From: Sisyra terminalis | Lineage: Eukaryota; Arthropoda; Insecta; Neuroptera; Sisyridae | Direction: 5' to 3' | Assembly (NCBI GenBank): GCA_958496175.1 | Contig: OY292280.1 | Location: forward strand, 8,370,001 to 8,434,000 | DNA: 64,000 nt | In this document: positions 1 through 11,215 of the stretch, in pieces | How positions within the stretch are numbered: position 1 is the first letter of the stretch | Layout: each line of letters opens with the position of its first letter | Program-made: the position numbers and the translations under genes | Notes under the pieces: generated by a model | What the model saw: the letters and a program-made list of their open reading frames with translations, nothing else | The model's database searches: none | What the model was told of the DNA's origin: nothing

Positions 1-1175
1 AAAGATCCTAGTTGCTATGAAACGAAGGTAAATAGCAATTAAAAAAAAATCTAAACTTTTGTTTGCATATTTCGAATGATCAATTCTTACTACAATATGA
101 AAATTGTGAATTATTTATTTCACGGAAAAATGGTTAAAAATGAAGACAAAGTGATGATTTTATAATTTCCTTATGTTCCACAAAAATGTATTTCATTTTA
201 TCTTTTCTAAGATCCTTAATTATAATTTTTATCAAAAAAAAATATTTTCTCTTTTCTTACTAACTATTCGTTGATTTCAGTAATTAATTTGAGCTCACCG
301 TAGAAAGAGATAGAAACATTAAGAAAAGAAAATAGTATATTGGAATTAATAATCGATTTTCGCAACAAAATTTCTCATAATTGTATTGTCAAGATAAAAT
401 TATTGATTATAACTTTAAATTAAACTATATCAGAAAAAAATTAATGACCTCAATTATAATAATTGATGAGGGAGAGAAAGCTTTACCGTTAAAAATTTGC
501 TGCAAAATTGGGATTGTTGGAGCAAAGTATGCCAACTTTGGGAAGAAAACCTTTTTAGTTAAGTAAACGTGTCAAATCATCTTCATTAAACACTCATGAG
601 ATTCGAAATTTTCCCACCCCCAAGACTTGTACCACCCTACTTGTACCAGTGCTTTGAGGTAATCTCGATTTTCGAACCCTTTTATGTAGCTTATGTTTAT
701 ATTGGCATTGGCAATGTTTTAGAGACAGGATAACCGACTTACAATTAGTTTATCCAGGATGTGTTGAACTCTTATCGACAAATAAACATCAGATCCTGAA
801 TTCGTTGTGTGGCATAAATAGAAACCTTAATCTTCCCGTGACGTCCAGACGCTTGAAACCGATCCTGATTGTTCGTTTTCAGCTTATTCATCCAACTCAC
901 CCCACACAAAGCTTTCACAATGACTCTACCTACGTTCCCATACATTCCTATTTATTCCATACAATATATTATCCTATACTGATTATCCAAGAAAATTTTA
1001 AAGTTTGAATTTTCCGAAGTTTTATTCTACCAATAGATAGAAAATCGTTCTTAGTCGTTTGTGATAGATTTTTTTTCGTTTGTGAAAAAAAAAGTTAATT
1101 GAAATTTAGTAATTGCGAAACATTTACTATTTTATCTTTAGTAAAGAAAGATGTTAAGAAAATTAAAAAAAATAA
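1..1175. other. AT-rich non-coding DNA, no gene seen
   Basis: Low-complexity AT-rich sequence with short open frames of chance length only (61 and 67 codons). I see no RNA gene, no splice-site pattern with coding bias and no recognised repeat until a T-rich stretch near 1060-1110. That stretch is similar to DNA at 1450-1500 and 2600-2660, next to the foldback elements. Confidence 0.6.
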
Positions 1176-1729
1176 TCAAAACATGATTTTTTCGCTGACT
1201 TTGAACAGTTATACTGTGTATACAATATATAAGGTATATTGCAGTCCAATTTATGTAGTATAATTTATTTTAATAATATATAAAAATCATACCATAAACA
1301 TAAATTTGAGCAGAAGTTCAAACAAAAATATTCGTGACGTATTGCCCAGATACGTATTTCGATTACCAAGCAATCATTTTCAGTCATCAAGTAGTTTGGA
1401 TTCCTCCGTAACTACTTTGTGATGATTCACGTGAATCATCACAAAGAATTTGTTTCCTTTGTGAAAAAATAGTTTATTAGTAATTAATTAATTACGAAAA
1501 ATGTATAAAGTGAATCATCACAAAGCAGTTACGGAGTGATCTAAACTACTTGATAACCACTGAGGAACATTGCTTGGCAATCGAAATACGTATCTGGGCA
1601 ATACGTCGCAAATATTTTTGTTTGAATTTCTGTTCAAATTTATGTTCATGGTATGATTTTTATATATTATTAAAATAAATTATACTACATAAATTGGACC
1701 GCAATATATCCTATATATTGTATACACAG
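1176..1729. mobile_element. Family A foldback element, tail on left
   Basis: Two inverted arms (about 1205-1425 and 1510-1729) surround a short T-rich centre. The left end carries the family tail (TTTTTTCGCTGACTTTGAAC, then AGTTATAC) before the arm start TGTGTATACAAT. The right end stops at TATACACAG without a tail. Possible A-rich target duplications (TAAAAAAAATA-like) flank it, but in such simple sequence they are weak evidence. The left arm holds an imperfect copy of the family's CTGANGA-hairpin-GAAA module (on the minus strand) and the right arm one on the plus strand. It has no coding capacity. Confidence 0.8.
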
Positions 1730-2082
1730 TAAAAAAAAAATAGTTTATTACTTAAAACAATAAGAAAAATGAACAGAAGTCAAATTTTCAAAATTGAGAA
1801 ATATCGAGTGAACAATAACGCTTTTATTGATCAAATAAAAATTTTTCGCTGATGTTGAACAGTTATACTGTTTATACAATATATAAAATATATTGTGGTC
1901 CAATTTATATAGTATAATTTAATATAATGATATATAAAAATCATAACGTTAACATAAATTTGAACAGAAGTTCAAACAAGAATATTAGTGACGTATTGCT
2001 CAGATGCGCGTTTCGATTGCAAAGCAATCTTCCTCAGTGGTCATCAAGTAGTTTGGATCGCCCCGTGACTGCTTTGGGATCT
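1730..2082. mobile_element. Family A spacer plus single left arm (composite)
   Basis: Directly abutting the previous element is a spacer of about 115 bp (about 1732-1850), then a family A tail and one arm reading inward up to about 2078. The spacer is the reverse complement, about 90% by eye, of 61280-61400, where it also joins two family A arms. The arrangement arm - spacer - tail - arm therefore occurs twice in the window in opposite orientations. This suggests the spacer is internal element sequence rather than flanking DNA. Confidence 0.65.
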
Positions 2083-2574
2083 TTATAAAATATATAGACT
2101 ATATTGCGGTCCAATTTATGTAGTATAATTTATTATAATAATATATAAAAATCATACCATAAACAATAATTTTAACAGAGGTTCAAACAAAAATATTTGT
2201 GACGTATTACCCCGATACGTATTTCGATTGCCAAGCAATCTTCCTCTGTGGTCATCAAGTAGTTTGGATCACTCGGTAACTACTTTGTGACTACAGTAAC
2301 TACAGTGTACTGTTTCGTGAATTACCACAAAGTAGTTACGGGGTAATCCAAACTACTTGATGACCACTGAGGAAGATTTCTTGACAATCGAAATACGTAT
2401 CGGGGCCATACGTTACAAATATTTTTGTTTGAATTTCTGTTCAAATTTATGTTTATGGTATGATTTTTATATATTATTATATTAAATTATACTACATAAA
2501 TTGGACCGCAATATATTCTATATAATGTATACACAGTATAATTGTTCAAAACCAGCGAAAAAATCTTATTTTGA
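2083..2574. mobile_element. Family A foldback element, tail on right
   Basis: The left arm starts abruptly (truncated) at about 2083 and runs to about 2290. The right arm runs from about 2330 to 2530 and ends with the tail (GTTCAAAACCAGCGAAAAAA, TCTTATTTTGA). The centre is short and contains a small inverted pair (ACTGTAGTTACTGTG-like). DNA after the element (2589-2665) repeats the sequence at 1430-1510, so this 1.5-kb block has been rearranged or duplicated locally. Confidence 0.7.
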
Positions 2575-3200
2575 TTGCTCTGGGATGGTTCACGTGAATC
2601 TTCACAAAGAATTTGTTTCGTTTGTGAAAAAATAGTTTATTAGTAATAGATTAATTTCGAAAAATGAATTATTTTGTCACTTATATAGAAATTGGATAAG
2701 AAAATAGGATCTCTATCGACTTATAACAACCAAAGAGCCAGAACAATAAGAAAAATATTTTCCAATTTCGCATTTTTAGGTGAGAATAATACTCTAAATG
2801 ATTGGTAACTTATTTTTTCAAATACGATTCCCTAAGCAATCATTTTTTTGACTTAAAATCGATTTCTGAAGCAAAGAAAGGTTTTGAAGGATATTTGAGA
2901 AAATATGGATTTGTCGAGAGATTACTACTACTTCAATTCTACTATAAATGACTGCGTGGCAATCGAAATACGTATTTACGGCGACCTGAATCTAAATTGT
3001 TCATAATAGAGATTATTTTTACATGTATAGCATAGGTTTTTGTTATACCGCAGATTAAATAATTGGTTAAGTAAAGTATAATTTTTTTTTCTCCAACTTG
3101 GAAAAGTTATGATCCGAAAACCGTATAAACTGTGTTACCACATAACTTCCAATCTATCAACCGATTATTGCGTTAAGATTCTGGGGAAATAAAATGCAAA
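2575..3200. other. AT-rich non-coding DNA with a decayed family A fragment
   Basis: No gene is seen. At about 2940-2985 there is a short remnant of the family A core (GGCAATCGAAATACGTATTT) without the rest of the arm. Confidence 0.5.
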
Positions 3201-3965
3201 AGGTAATCCTTTTAAAATTTTAGCTGAGTGCAAGAAAAATGGTGCAGATAATGAGATGCAGGATAATTAATGGGGGCGAGAGGCGAGACGAGGGCGCCCG
3301 CAAATTCAATGAACAAATGGACGTTCTGTTCTTTTGTCGGCAAAAGAACCGCTAACTTGACAAATTCAAGCGCGCCTACAATAATTATCTTCCCCCATTC
3401 CCGTCACCGTTGGCCGCGTCTTTTACAATTCCAGATTTGGTGGTGGTTTCCTGTACACCCCCAACCAGGCATCATCTGTTACAACTCTAAATATGATAAA
3501 TTTCCCCCACCCCTATCATCCCCACCCCCTTCTCACTCGCGTTTGTTTCTGTTGATTTTTTTTTTCAAACTCCAAAAATTTTCCCGCTTCACTTCAGTAA
3601 CATATTTTACAAATTATCGGTGGGAAAATGATAAAATTGCATTCTAAATATCTGTGTTCCAAGAAGTTAAAGCTCACAAGTTCCTATATTCCTCACAGCT
3701 ATCCCCCAATATGCTTCGTTTCACATAATTTTCCCTGATGTAACTCCCGTTCATTTATTCCATTACAAACACAAAGCTTGCAATATAAAGATGGGAAATA
3801 TAATCAAGCAAAGACGGTTTTACTACCCCCCACCCCCCCAAATTTTCCACACCATCCCTTAACCCATTCTTGTTCACGCTAGTGTTGTAGAACCATTACC
3901 ACCCTCATCCCGTAGTTAACTACCCCACTCTTCCCATCCCCCATTCCCATTCGGTTGTGCCGGTA
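3200..3965. other. Unique, less AT-rich DNA with C-rich tracts
   Basis: The composition shifts: more G+C and several C tracts (3470-3535, 3820-3840, 3920-3950). An open frame of 125 codons at 3270-3647 is rich in Pro, Phe and Ser only because it crosses these tracts. It has no recognisable domain and I do not call it a gene. Similar island-like unique DNA recurs through the window (12.5 kb, 25.6 kb, 31 kb, 43 kb, 50 kb, 59 kb). Confidence 0.45.
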
Positions 3966-3971
3966 TTGTTG

Positions 3972-5003
3972 GAGCTTTTTGACCAATATAATAATAAAAG
4001 CTCAAACCGCGTGATTTGTCAATTAAGATGCTTAATTTATTATTTAAAATAATCATTAATTTTTCGTTTATACGGAACAGTGAGTGCATTTTATACAGAT
4101 ATAAAAGCTCCGAAAGCTCGGTTGGTGTACTTGAAAGCTGCGGGCTGATTATGCTCGATTAAGCATCGCTGCTTTAATTACAAAACTTACGCCATTTATA
4201 CAATAATCATAACAGTAATAGCGTTGGGTGGATGGAAGAAAAATGAAAATTGCTAAGATGTCTGCCCTGATAAACAACAGACGTCGTCAAAAGCTCGAAA
4301 TTTTATACATTTTTTTTTACTGCCGACCAAATTAAAGCTCATTCACATCAACGTAACAGACAAATTATTTCATTTTTTTTCTAATCTTACATTGCGCGTT
4401 TTACCGTCTTTGCTCTGAATGAGCTTATTTGATTTGAAAAGCTCAAGCTTTTGACTTAAAAGCTTCAAGATGTCATTGAATCGACAGAACAGCCGAAAGT
4501 TTTCCCTTGTTTCGAGCGCACATGATCCGTTTAAATTTATTTTAAATAAAGTTTGGCCGCTCGGCAAATCACGTAAAGCTCATTGAAAGCTCGTTGTGAA
4601 TGTTAAAAAACAAAACACATCGATATATTGTGTCGTATGTTGCGGAAAATAATTGTGTGCAAAAAGAACCGATCATATAGTCGGCCACGATTTGCCGTAG
4701 TGCTGTCGCAGTCGGAAAGCTCGAGCTTGAAAGCTCGTGTGAAACGCAAATCGGAAGCATTGAGTGATAAACAGAGCATATACATGCTATAAAGAAAAAA
4801 ACGAAGAGGCAACTTATTTCTTCACCGTTTAACGAGGGATGATTTTCCAATAGATAAGCTTTGAGCTTTCATTCGCGTTTAGCATCGCCCCGACGCTTTT
4901 TTTTTTCCACCACGTATTTTTTTTTGCGGAAGCTCGTCGCTAAAGAGGAGAGCAATTATTATTATTATTGTTATTGCTGTTTGAGAAAAAAAAAGAGAGC
5001 TTT
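3972..5003. promoter_or_regulatory. Dense AAAGCTC heptamer cluster
   Basis: I count 13 copies of AAAGCTC on one strand or the other within about 1 kb. Plus strand: 3997, 4104, 4113, 4290, 4334, 4438, 4575, 4586, 4716 and 4730. As GAGCTTT: 3972, 4863 and 4997. Spacing is irregular (9 to about 175 bp), which is unlike a tandem repeat. Homotypic clusters of this sort can be enhancers. An alternative is a decayed simple repeat. No factor is assigned. Confidence 0.35.
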
Positions 5004-5009
5004 AATGTC

Positions 5010-5570
5010 ACACTCAATATGTTTAGGAATGGGGTGGGGGAAGGAAAGTGGTTTTCTCGGGAGAAAATAAAATTGTTTCCCTAAAACAACAAATGCAATA
5101 AAAACAATTGTGACGATGCTGACAAAAGGGACTCTATTTGGGATAGATGGGTAATCAAGGCTTCGGCGTTTGCATCCCTACTTTTATTTCAATTGTTTTT
5201 CTTTGGGAATATTCAAAGAAAGGGAACAATATTGGCCTTGAGTTTGATTAATATCATAGTTTTGTAAGTAGTTTAGATGTTGAACTTATTGAGTTGCTAC
5301 TTGAAGGTCTACTTGAATTTTTTCTTTAGATTATATACACACAATTCCAAAGAGATATAACATTGATCAGTCATCAGCAATCTGAAGCCTCTAGAATTCA
5401 ACGACAAATATTCAACCAGTGGTATTCAAAATTTTTTTTGCCAAAAATATACTTCTATTAGAAAACAAATTTTCCACCAAAATACCTATCAATTTTCCTC
5501 CTCAATGTATTTCGCTCCAACTTAGATATCATATCTAGCGATGTATTATAATAATACCACAAATTTTCTT
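5010..5570. other. AT-rich non-coding DNA
   Basis: No gene or repeat recognised. It ends at the boundary of the foldback that starts at 5571. Confidence 0.5.
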
Positions 5571-6330
5571 ATTGTTCTGTTTTGTCAAATAACCAAAAGT
5601 CCACCTAAATTCCAAATTAGTGATAGAAAACGATAAGAAAACGCATTCAATTTGTAATTTAAATCATTTACTGCGGAATTTCTGATTTGAGTGTTTTTTT
5701 TTCTTTTCTGGAATTGAAGGATTACTATACTATTGAAACTTATAAAACAATATATTATGGTTTTATTTGCGTAATACAATTTAAAAATGTAAACTATAAA
5801 GATAAAAGTGAGTAAAAGTTTAAGCAACTGCATTATGGACGTATTGTCCTGATACGTTTTTCGATCACCGAGCAATCTTCCTCTCTGGTCATCAAGTAGT
5901 TTTGAATTGCTCCATAACTGCTATGTAATGAGAGTTTTAAATTAATCCGTGAGTTAGTGCATCATCATATAGCCATTACTGAGCAATCCAATACTACTTG
6001 GTGATCACTGAGGAAGATTGCTCGATAATCGAAAAACGTATCAGGACAATACGTCCATAATGCAGTTGCTTAAACTTTTACTCACTTTTATCTTTATAGT
6101 TTACATTTGTAAATTGTATTACGCAAATAAAACCATAATATATTGTTTCATAAGTTTCAATATTATAGTAATCCTTTAATCCCAGAAAAGAAGAAAAAAC
6201 ACTCAAATCTGGAATTCCGCAGTAAATGATTCCTTATTTTAAATTACAAATTGAATGCTTTTTCTTATCGTTTTCTATCACGAATTTGGAATTTAGGTGA
6301 ACCTTTGGTTATTTGACAAAACAGAACAAT
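5571..6330. mobile_element. Family A' foldback with different outer arms
   Basis: A near-perfect inverted repeat of about 760 bp with arms of about 365 bp and a loop of about 35 bp. The outer ends read ATTGTTCTGTTTTGTC and its complement. The inner part of each arm is clearly related to family A (GAGGAAGATTGC, GAAAAACGTATC, CAATACGTCC), but the outer 250 bp is different sequence. No tail and no clear target duplication are seen. It is therefore a related subfamily sharing only the core module. Confidence 0.75.
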
Positions 6331-6341
6331 AAAAAAAAAAT

Positions 6342-6527
6342 TGGTGCATGGTAATCGAAATACGTATCTGAGCAATACGGCAAAAAAAATATTTGAACTA
6401 TTTTTCTTATTTATGGTTATACAGAGTTTATTTTTATAAATTACATTAAACTAATAAGACCACTATATACTTTGTAACTTATATAAACAATACACAAGAT
6501 TAAAGTCAGCAAAAATATCTAATTTGA
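6342..6527 (+). mobile_element. Diverged single arm of family A with tail
   Basis: Starts in the core (GGTAATCGAAATACGTATCT) and runs out through a diverged arm to a recognisable tail (AAAGTCAGCAAAAATATCTA then ATTTGA at 6527). It adjoins the 5571-6330 foldback, so that element may have inserted in or next to an older family A copy. Confidence 0.55.
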
Positions 6528-6540
6528 ATGGTTACCATAC

Positions 6541-6898
6541 TAGGGATGGAGGGAATGCATTGGTTTTTTCAAACCTCGATATATCGTTCATGGTTTCTGA
6601 ACGATATTTTATCATAGCACCATCTATCGCCCCGTTTGTGATCTACAGATATCTCTCTCAGTCGCAAACGTAGATTTATGTATCCGTTAGTTTGTAACGC
6701 GTGGGATTATTAACTAAAGGAAAGATATACTAATTTAATGACGTTAGATATTGAAGGAATTCACAATCTTACGGTACAATATTGTTTATAATGCATCGAA
6801 AAAATCGTTCAGAAACATCGATATTTTTAACATCGATCTTGAAGTTATGATATCGATTTACTAATATCGATGTTTTTATGAAAAATATTGCATCCCTA
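6541..6898. mobile_element. hAT-like MITE with TAGGGATG termini
   Basis: The termini are TAGGGATGGAGGGAATGCAT on the left and the imperfect complement ATATTGCATCCCTA on the right. Internal ATCGATAT and TATCGAT palindromes are typical of many short hAT-type insect elements (from memory). Length is about 358 bp with no open frame of note. I could not find a convincing 8-bp target duplication, so the superfamily is tentative. Confidence 0.5.
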
Positions 6899-7489
6899 AT
6901 CTCTTCATTTATACGAAACTCGTATTTATGGAAGTTCATAGTTTACTTAGTGGTGTCTTAGGATTTCTTTCTATATATTTTACATTAAAAACTCAAGGAA
7001 AATTCCTATGTAAACATTTTGAGAGGCACTGACTTACGGTAGTGGCTATTATATTGTCGCTGCCAGGTGAAATACTTAAGCACTTAATGTTATTAATGTC
7101 AACCACTTATTAATGTTTGTATATTTGCTCTTAAACGTTTGAAGTTTTGTTGTCTAACTTTGATTTTTTGGAAATACCTGTTTATCTCACCGATCAATTA
7201 AATGGAAATAATGCAATTTGTATGTAATCCATCTTCATACACGCAAATTCTCTCACTAAGCAAATAACGCCGGATTTCACTTAAAAATTCATCAGCGATA
7301 AGTTTAGTTCCCACATTTCAGTGATTCTTCTACGACTACTCAAAGTAATCGACAGTTATCTCTTCGTTCTTGCTTAAATTTATCTTAGACTAGTTAAAAT
7401 CATTTTCATCGATGAAATTTTGGCATTTTTTGTACCATTAGGGGGTGATTTTGTCCTCTTATATTGATTTTTGAAAATTTGATGATCTA
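6899..7489. other. AT-rich DNA leading into the tandem array
   Basis: No gene recognised. From about 7440 the sequence resembles the end of an array unit in a diverged form, so the array boundary is gradual on this side. Confidence 0.4.
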
Positions 7490-10400
7490 AAATTGTAAGA
7501 ATCATTAGTAATCTTTACCTATAAAGTCGTTTGACCTGATTGACATACCTATCAACGCACAATCTAAGTCTCTGGTCATATTACAGTTATACTAGGTGGC
7601 CAACCCAAATGATGGTGCGATCCTCGTTGGAAATGCATCATAATTTTTCTGTTTTAGAAAAATATTTCTAATTTATTTTTCTCCCAAATAGTAGCTAATA
7701 AAACCCAACAAGTTGCTCACGAAAAAAACAGTAATATAAGTAAAGCTTAAAGTAGAAATAATACTAAAAAAAAAATGATGGATTTGAAATTGACAGGTTG
7801 TAGGTTGACAGGTGTAATGATAGGTTCTATGCAATTGTACTATGCATTAAATTACAATTGTAATATTCCAGTTCTATGTACAGATGCTTTGCATCTCTAT
7901 AGTATTTACACTGGAAGTAAAATAAAAAATATTTTACGAAATATTTTTACGAATTTTTTCATCAAAATTGGGATTTGAAATTGTAAGAACCATTAATAGT
8001 CTATACATATAAAGTCGTTTGTCCTGATTGACATATTTAGCGACGCACAATCTAAGTCTCTGGTCATATAACAGTTATACTAGGTGGCCAACCCAAATGA
8101 TGTTGCGATCCTCGTTGGAAATGCATCATAATTTTTCTGTTTTAGAAACAAATTTCTAATTTATTTTTCTCCCAAATAGTAGCTAATAAAACCCAACAAG
8201 TTGCTCACGAAAAAAACAGTAATATAAGTAAAGCTTAAAGTAGAAATAATACTAAAAAAAAATGATGGATTTGAAATTGATAGGTTGTAGGTTGATAGGT
8301 GTAATGATAGGTTCTATGCAATTGTACTATGCATTACATTACAATTGTAATATTCCAGTTCTATGTACAGATGCTTTGCATCTCTATAGTATTTACACTG
8401 GAAGTAAAATAAAAAATATTTTACGAAATATTTTTACGAATTTTTTCATCAAAATTGGGATTTGAAATTGTAAGAACCATTAATAATCTATACATATAAA
8501 GTCGTTTGTCTTGATTGACATATTTAGCGACGCACAATCTAAGTCTCTGGTCATATAACAGTTATACTAGGTGGCCAACCCAAATGATGTTGCGATCCTC
8601 GTTGGAAATGCATCATAATTTTTCTGTTTTAGAAAAATATTTCTAATTTATTTTTCTCCCAAATAGTAGCTAATAAAACCCAACAAGTTGCTCACGAAAA
8701 AAACAGTAATATAAGTAAAGCTTAAAGTAGAAATAATACTAAAAAAAAATGATGGATTTGAAATTGACAGGTTGTAGGTTGATAGGTGTAATGATAGGTT
8801 CTATGCAATTGTACTATGCATTACATTACAATTGTAATATTCCAGTTCTATGTACAGATGCTTTGCATCTCTATAGTATTTACACTGGAAGTAAAATAAA
8901 AAATATTTTACGAAATATTTTTACGAATTTTTTCATCAAAATTGGGATTTGAAATTGTAAGAACCATTAATAATCTATACATATAAAGTCGTTTGTCTTG
9001 ATTGACATATTTAGCGACGCACAATCTAAGTCTCTGGTCATATAACAGTTATACTAGGTGGCCAACCCAAATGATGTTGCGATCCTCGTTGGAAATGCAT
9101 CATAATTTTTCTGTTTTAGAAAAATATTTCTAATTTATTTTTCTCCCAAATAGTAGCTAATAAAACCCAACAAGTTGCTCACGAAAAAAACAGTAATATA
9201 AGTAAAGCTTAAAGTAGAAATAATACTAAAAAAAAATGATGGATTTGAAATTGACAGGTTGTTGGTTGACAGGTGTAATGATAGGTTCTATGCTATTGTA
9301 CTATGCATTAAATTACAATTGTAATATTCCAGTTCTATGTACAGATGCTTTGCATCTCTATAGTATTTACACTGGAAGTAAAATAAAAAATATTTTACGA
9401 AATATTTTTACGAATTTTTTCACCAAAATTGGGATTTGAAATTGTAAGAACCATTAATAATCAATAATTATAATGTCGTTTGTTCTGATTGACATATCTA
9501 TCAACGCACAATTTAAGTCTCTGGTCATATAACAGTTATACTAGGTGGCCAACCCAAAAGATACGGCGATCCTCGTTGGAAATGCATCAATTTTTCTGTT
9601 TTAGAAACATGTTTCTAATTTATTTTTCTCCCCAATAGTAGCTAATAAAACCCAACAAGTTGCTCACGAAAAAAACAGTAATATAAGTAAAGCTTAAAGT
9701 AGAAATAATACTAAAAAAAAAATGATGGATTTGAAATTGACAGGTTGTAGGTTGACAGGTGTAATGATAGGTTCTATGCAATTGTACTATGCATTAAATT
9801 ACAATTGTAATATTCCAGTTCTATGTACAGATGCTTTACATCTCTTTAGTATGAACACTGGAAGTAAAATAAAAAATATTTTACGAAATATTTTTACGAA
9901 TTTTTTCACCAAAATTGGGATTTGAAATTGTAAGAACCATTAATAATCTATACATATAAAGTCGTTTGTCCTGATTGACATATTTAGCGACGCACAATCT
10001 AAGTCTCTGGTCATATAACACTTATACTAGGTGGCCAACCCAAATGATGTTGCGATCCTCGTTGGAAATGCATCATAATTTTTCTGTTTTCGAAACAAAT
10101 TTCTAATTTATTTTTCACCCCAATAGTAGCTAATAAAACCCAACAAGTTGCTCACGAAAAAAACAGTAATATAAGTAAAGATTAAAGTAGAAATAATAAT
10201 AAAGAAAAAAATGATGGATTTGAAATTGACAGGTTGTAGGTTGATAGGTGTAATGATAGGTTCTATGCAATTGTACTATGCATTACATTACAATTGTAAT
10301 ATTCCAGTTCTATGTACAGATGCTTTACATCTCTTTAGTATGAACACTGGAAGTAAAATAAAAAATATTTTACGAAATAATTTTACGAATTTTTTCACCA

Positions 10401-11215
10401 AAATTGGGATTTGAAATTGTAAGAACCATTAATAATCTATACATATAAAGTCGTTTGTCCTGATTGACATATTTAGCGACGCACAATCTAAGTCTCTGGT
10501 CATATAACAGTTATACTAGGTGGCCAACCCAAATGATGTTGCGATCCTCGTTGGAAATGCATCATAATTTTTCTGTTTTAGAAACAAATTTCTAATTTAT
10601 TTTTCTCCCCAATAGTAGCTAATAAAACCCAACAAGTTGCTCACGAAAAAAACAGTAATATAAGTAAAGATTAAAGTAGAAATAATAATAAAGAAAAAAA
10701 TGATGGGTTTGAAATTGACAGGTTGTAGGTTGGTAGGTGTAATGATAGGTTCTATGCAATTGTACTATGCATTACATTACAATTGTAATATTCCAGTTCT
10801 ATGTACAGATGCTTTACATCTCTTTAGTATGAACACTGGAAGTAAAATAAAAAATATTTTACGAAATATTTTTACGAATTTTTTCACCAAAATTGGGATT
10901 TGAAATTGTAAGAACCATTAATAATCTATACATATAATGTCGTTTGTTCTGATTGACATACATATCAACGCACAATTTAAGTCTCTGGTCATATAACAGT
11001 TATACTAGGTGGCCAACCCAAAAGATACGGCGATCCTCGTTGGAAATGCATCAATTTTTCTGTTTTAGAAACATGTTTCTAATTTATTTTTCTCCCAAAT
11101 AGTAGCTAATAAAACCCAACAAGTTGCTCACGAAAAAAACAGTAATATAAGTAAAGCTTAAAGTAGAAAGAATAATAAAGAAAAAAATGATGGGATTGAA
11201 ATTTTTTCATCAAAA
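7490..11215. repeat. Tandem array, 487-bp unit, 7 full copies plus one deleted copy
   Basis: Unit starts (AAATTGTAAGAA) fall at 7490, 7978, 8465, 8952, 9439, 9925, 10414 and 10903, giving periods of 486-489 bp. The eighth unit (10903-11215) has lost almost all of the central block and then runs into flanking DNA with TTGGTTCAGTAGTTTAGATG. Each full unit has a 67-codon open frame (for example 7775-7978), but differences between units are nearly all amino-acid-changing, so it is not a conserved gene. Units 1-5 and 6-8 form two subtypes (TATAGTATTTACAC versus TTTAGTATGAACAC), which points to stepwise unequal exchange. Confidence 0.92.
7868..7914 (+). repeat. Stem-loop module in each array unit
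   Basis: The block from CCAGTTCTATG to ACACTGG folds as nested stems: CCAGT/ACTGG outside, CTAT/ATAG in the middle and AGATGC-TTT-GCATCT inside. It is preceded by a perfect 14-bp palindrome, ATTACAATTGTAAT. The same module occurs at 16935-16981 and inside the Helitron at 42386-42432, so it is a mobile unit shared by three contexts. Confidence 0.7.

Noticed and set aside
3270..3647. 125-codon frame rich in Pro, Ser and Phe
   Set aside because: It reads through C-rich and T-rich tracts; the composition explains the frame.
7775..10903. Seven 67-codon open frames that look like a tandem gene family
   Set aside because: They are one frame repeated in a 487-bp tandem array; unit differences are almost all amino-acid-changing and the eighth unit has lost the frame.
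7490..11215. CRISPR-like or other prokaryotic repeat array
   Set aside because: Unit of 487 bp without repeat-spacer alternation, in a eukaryotic repeat context.
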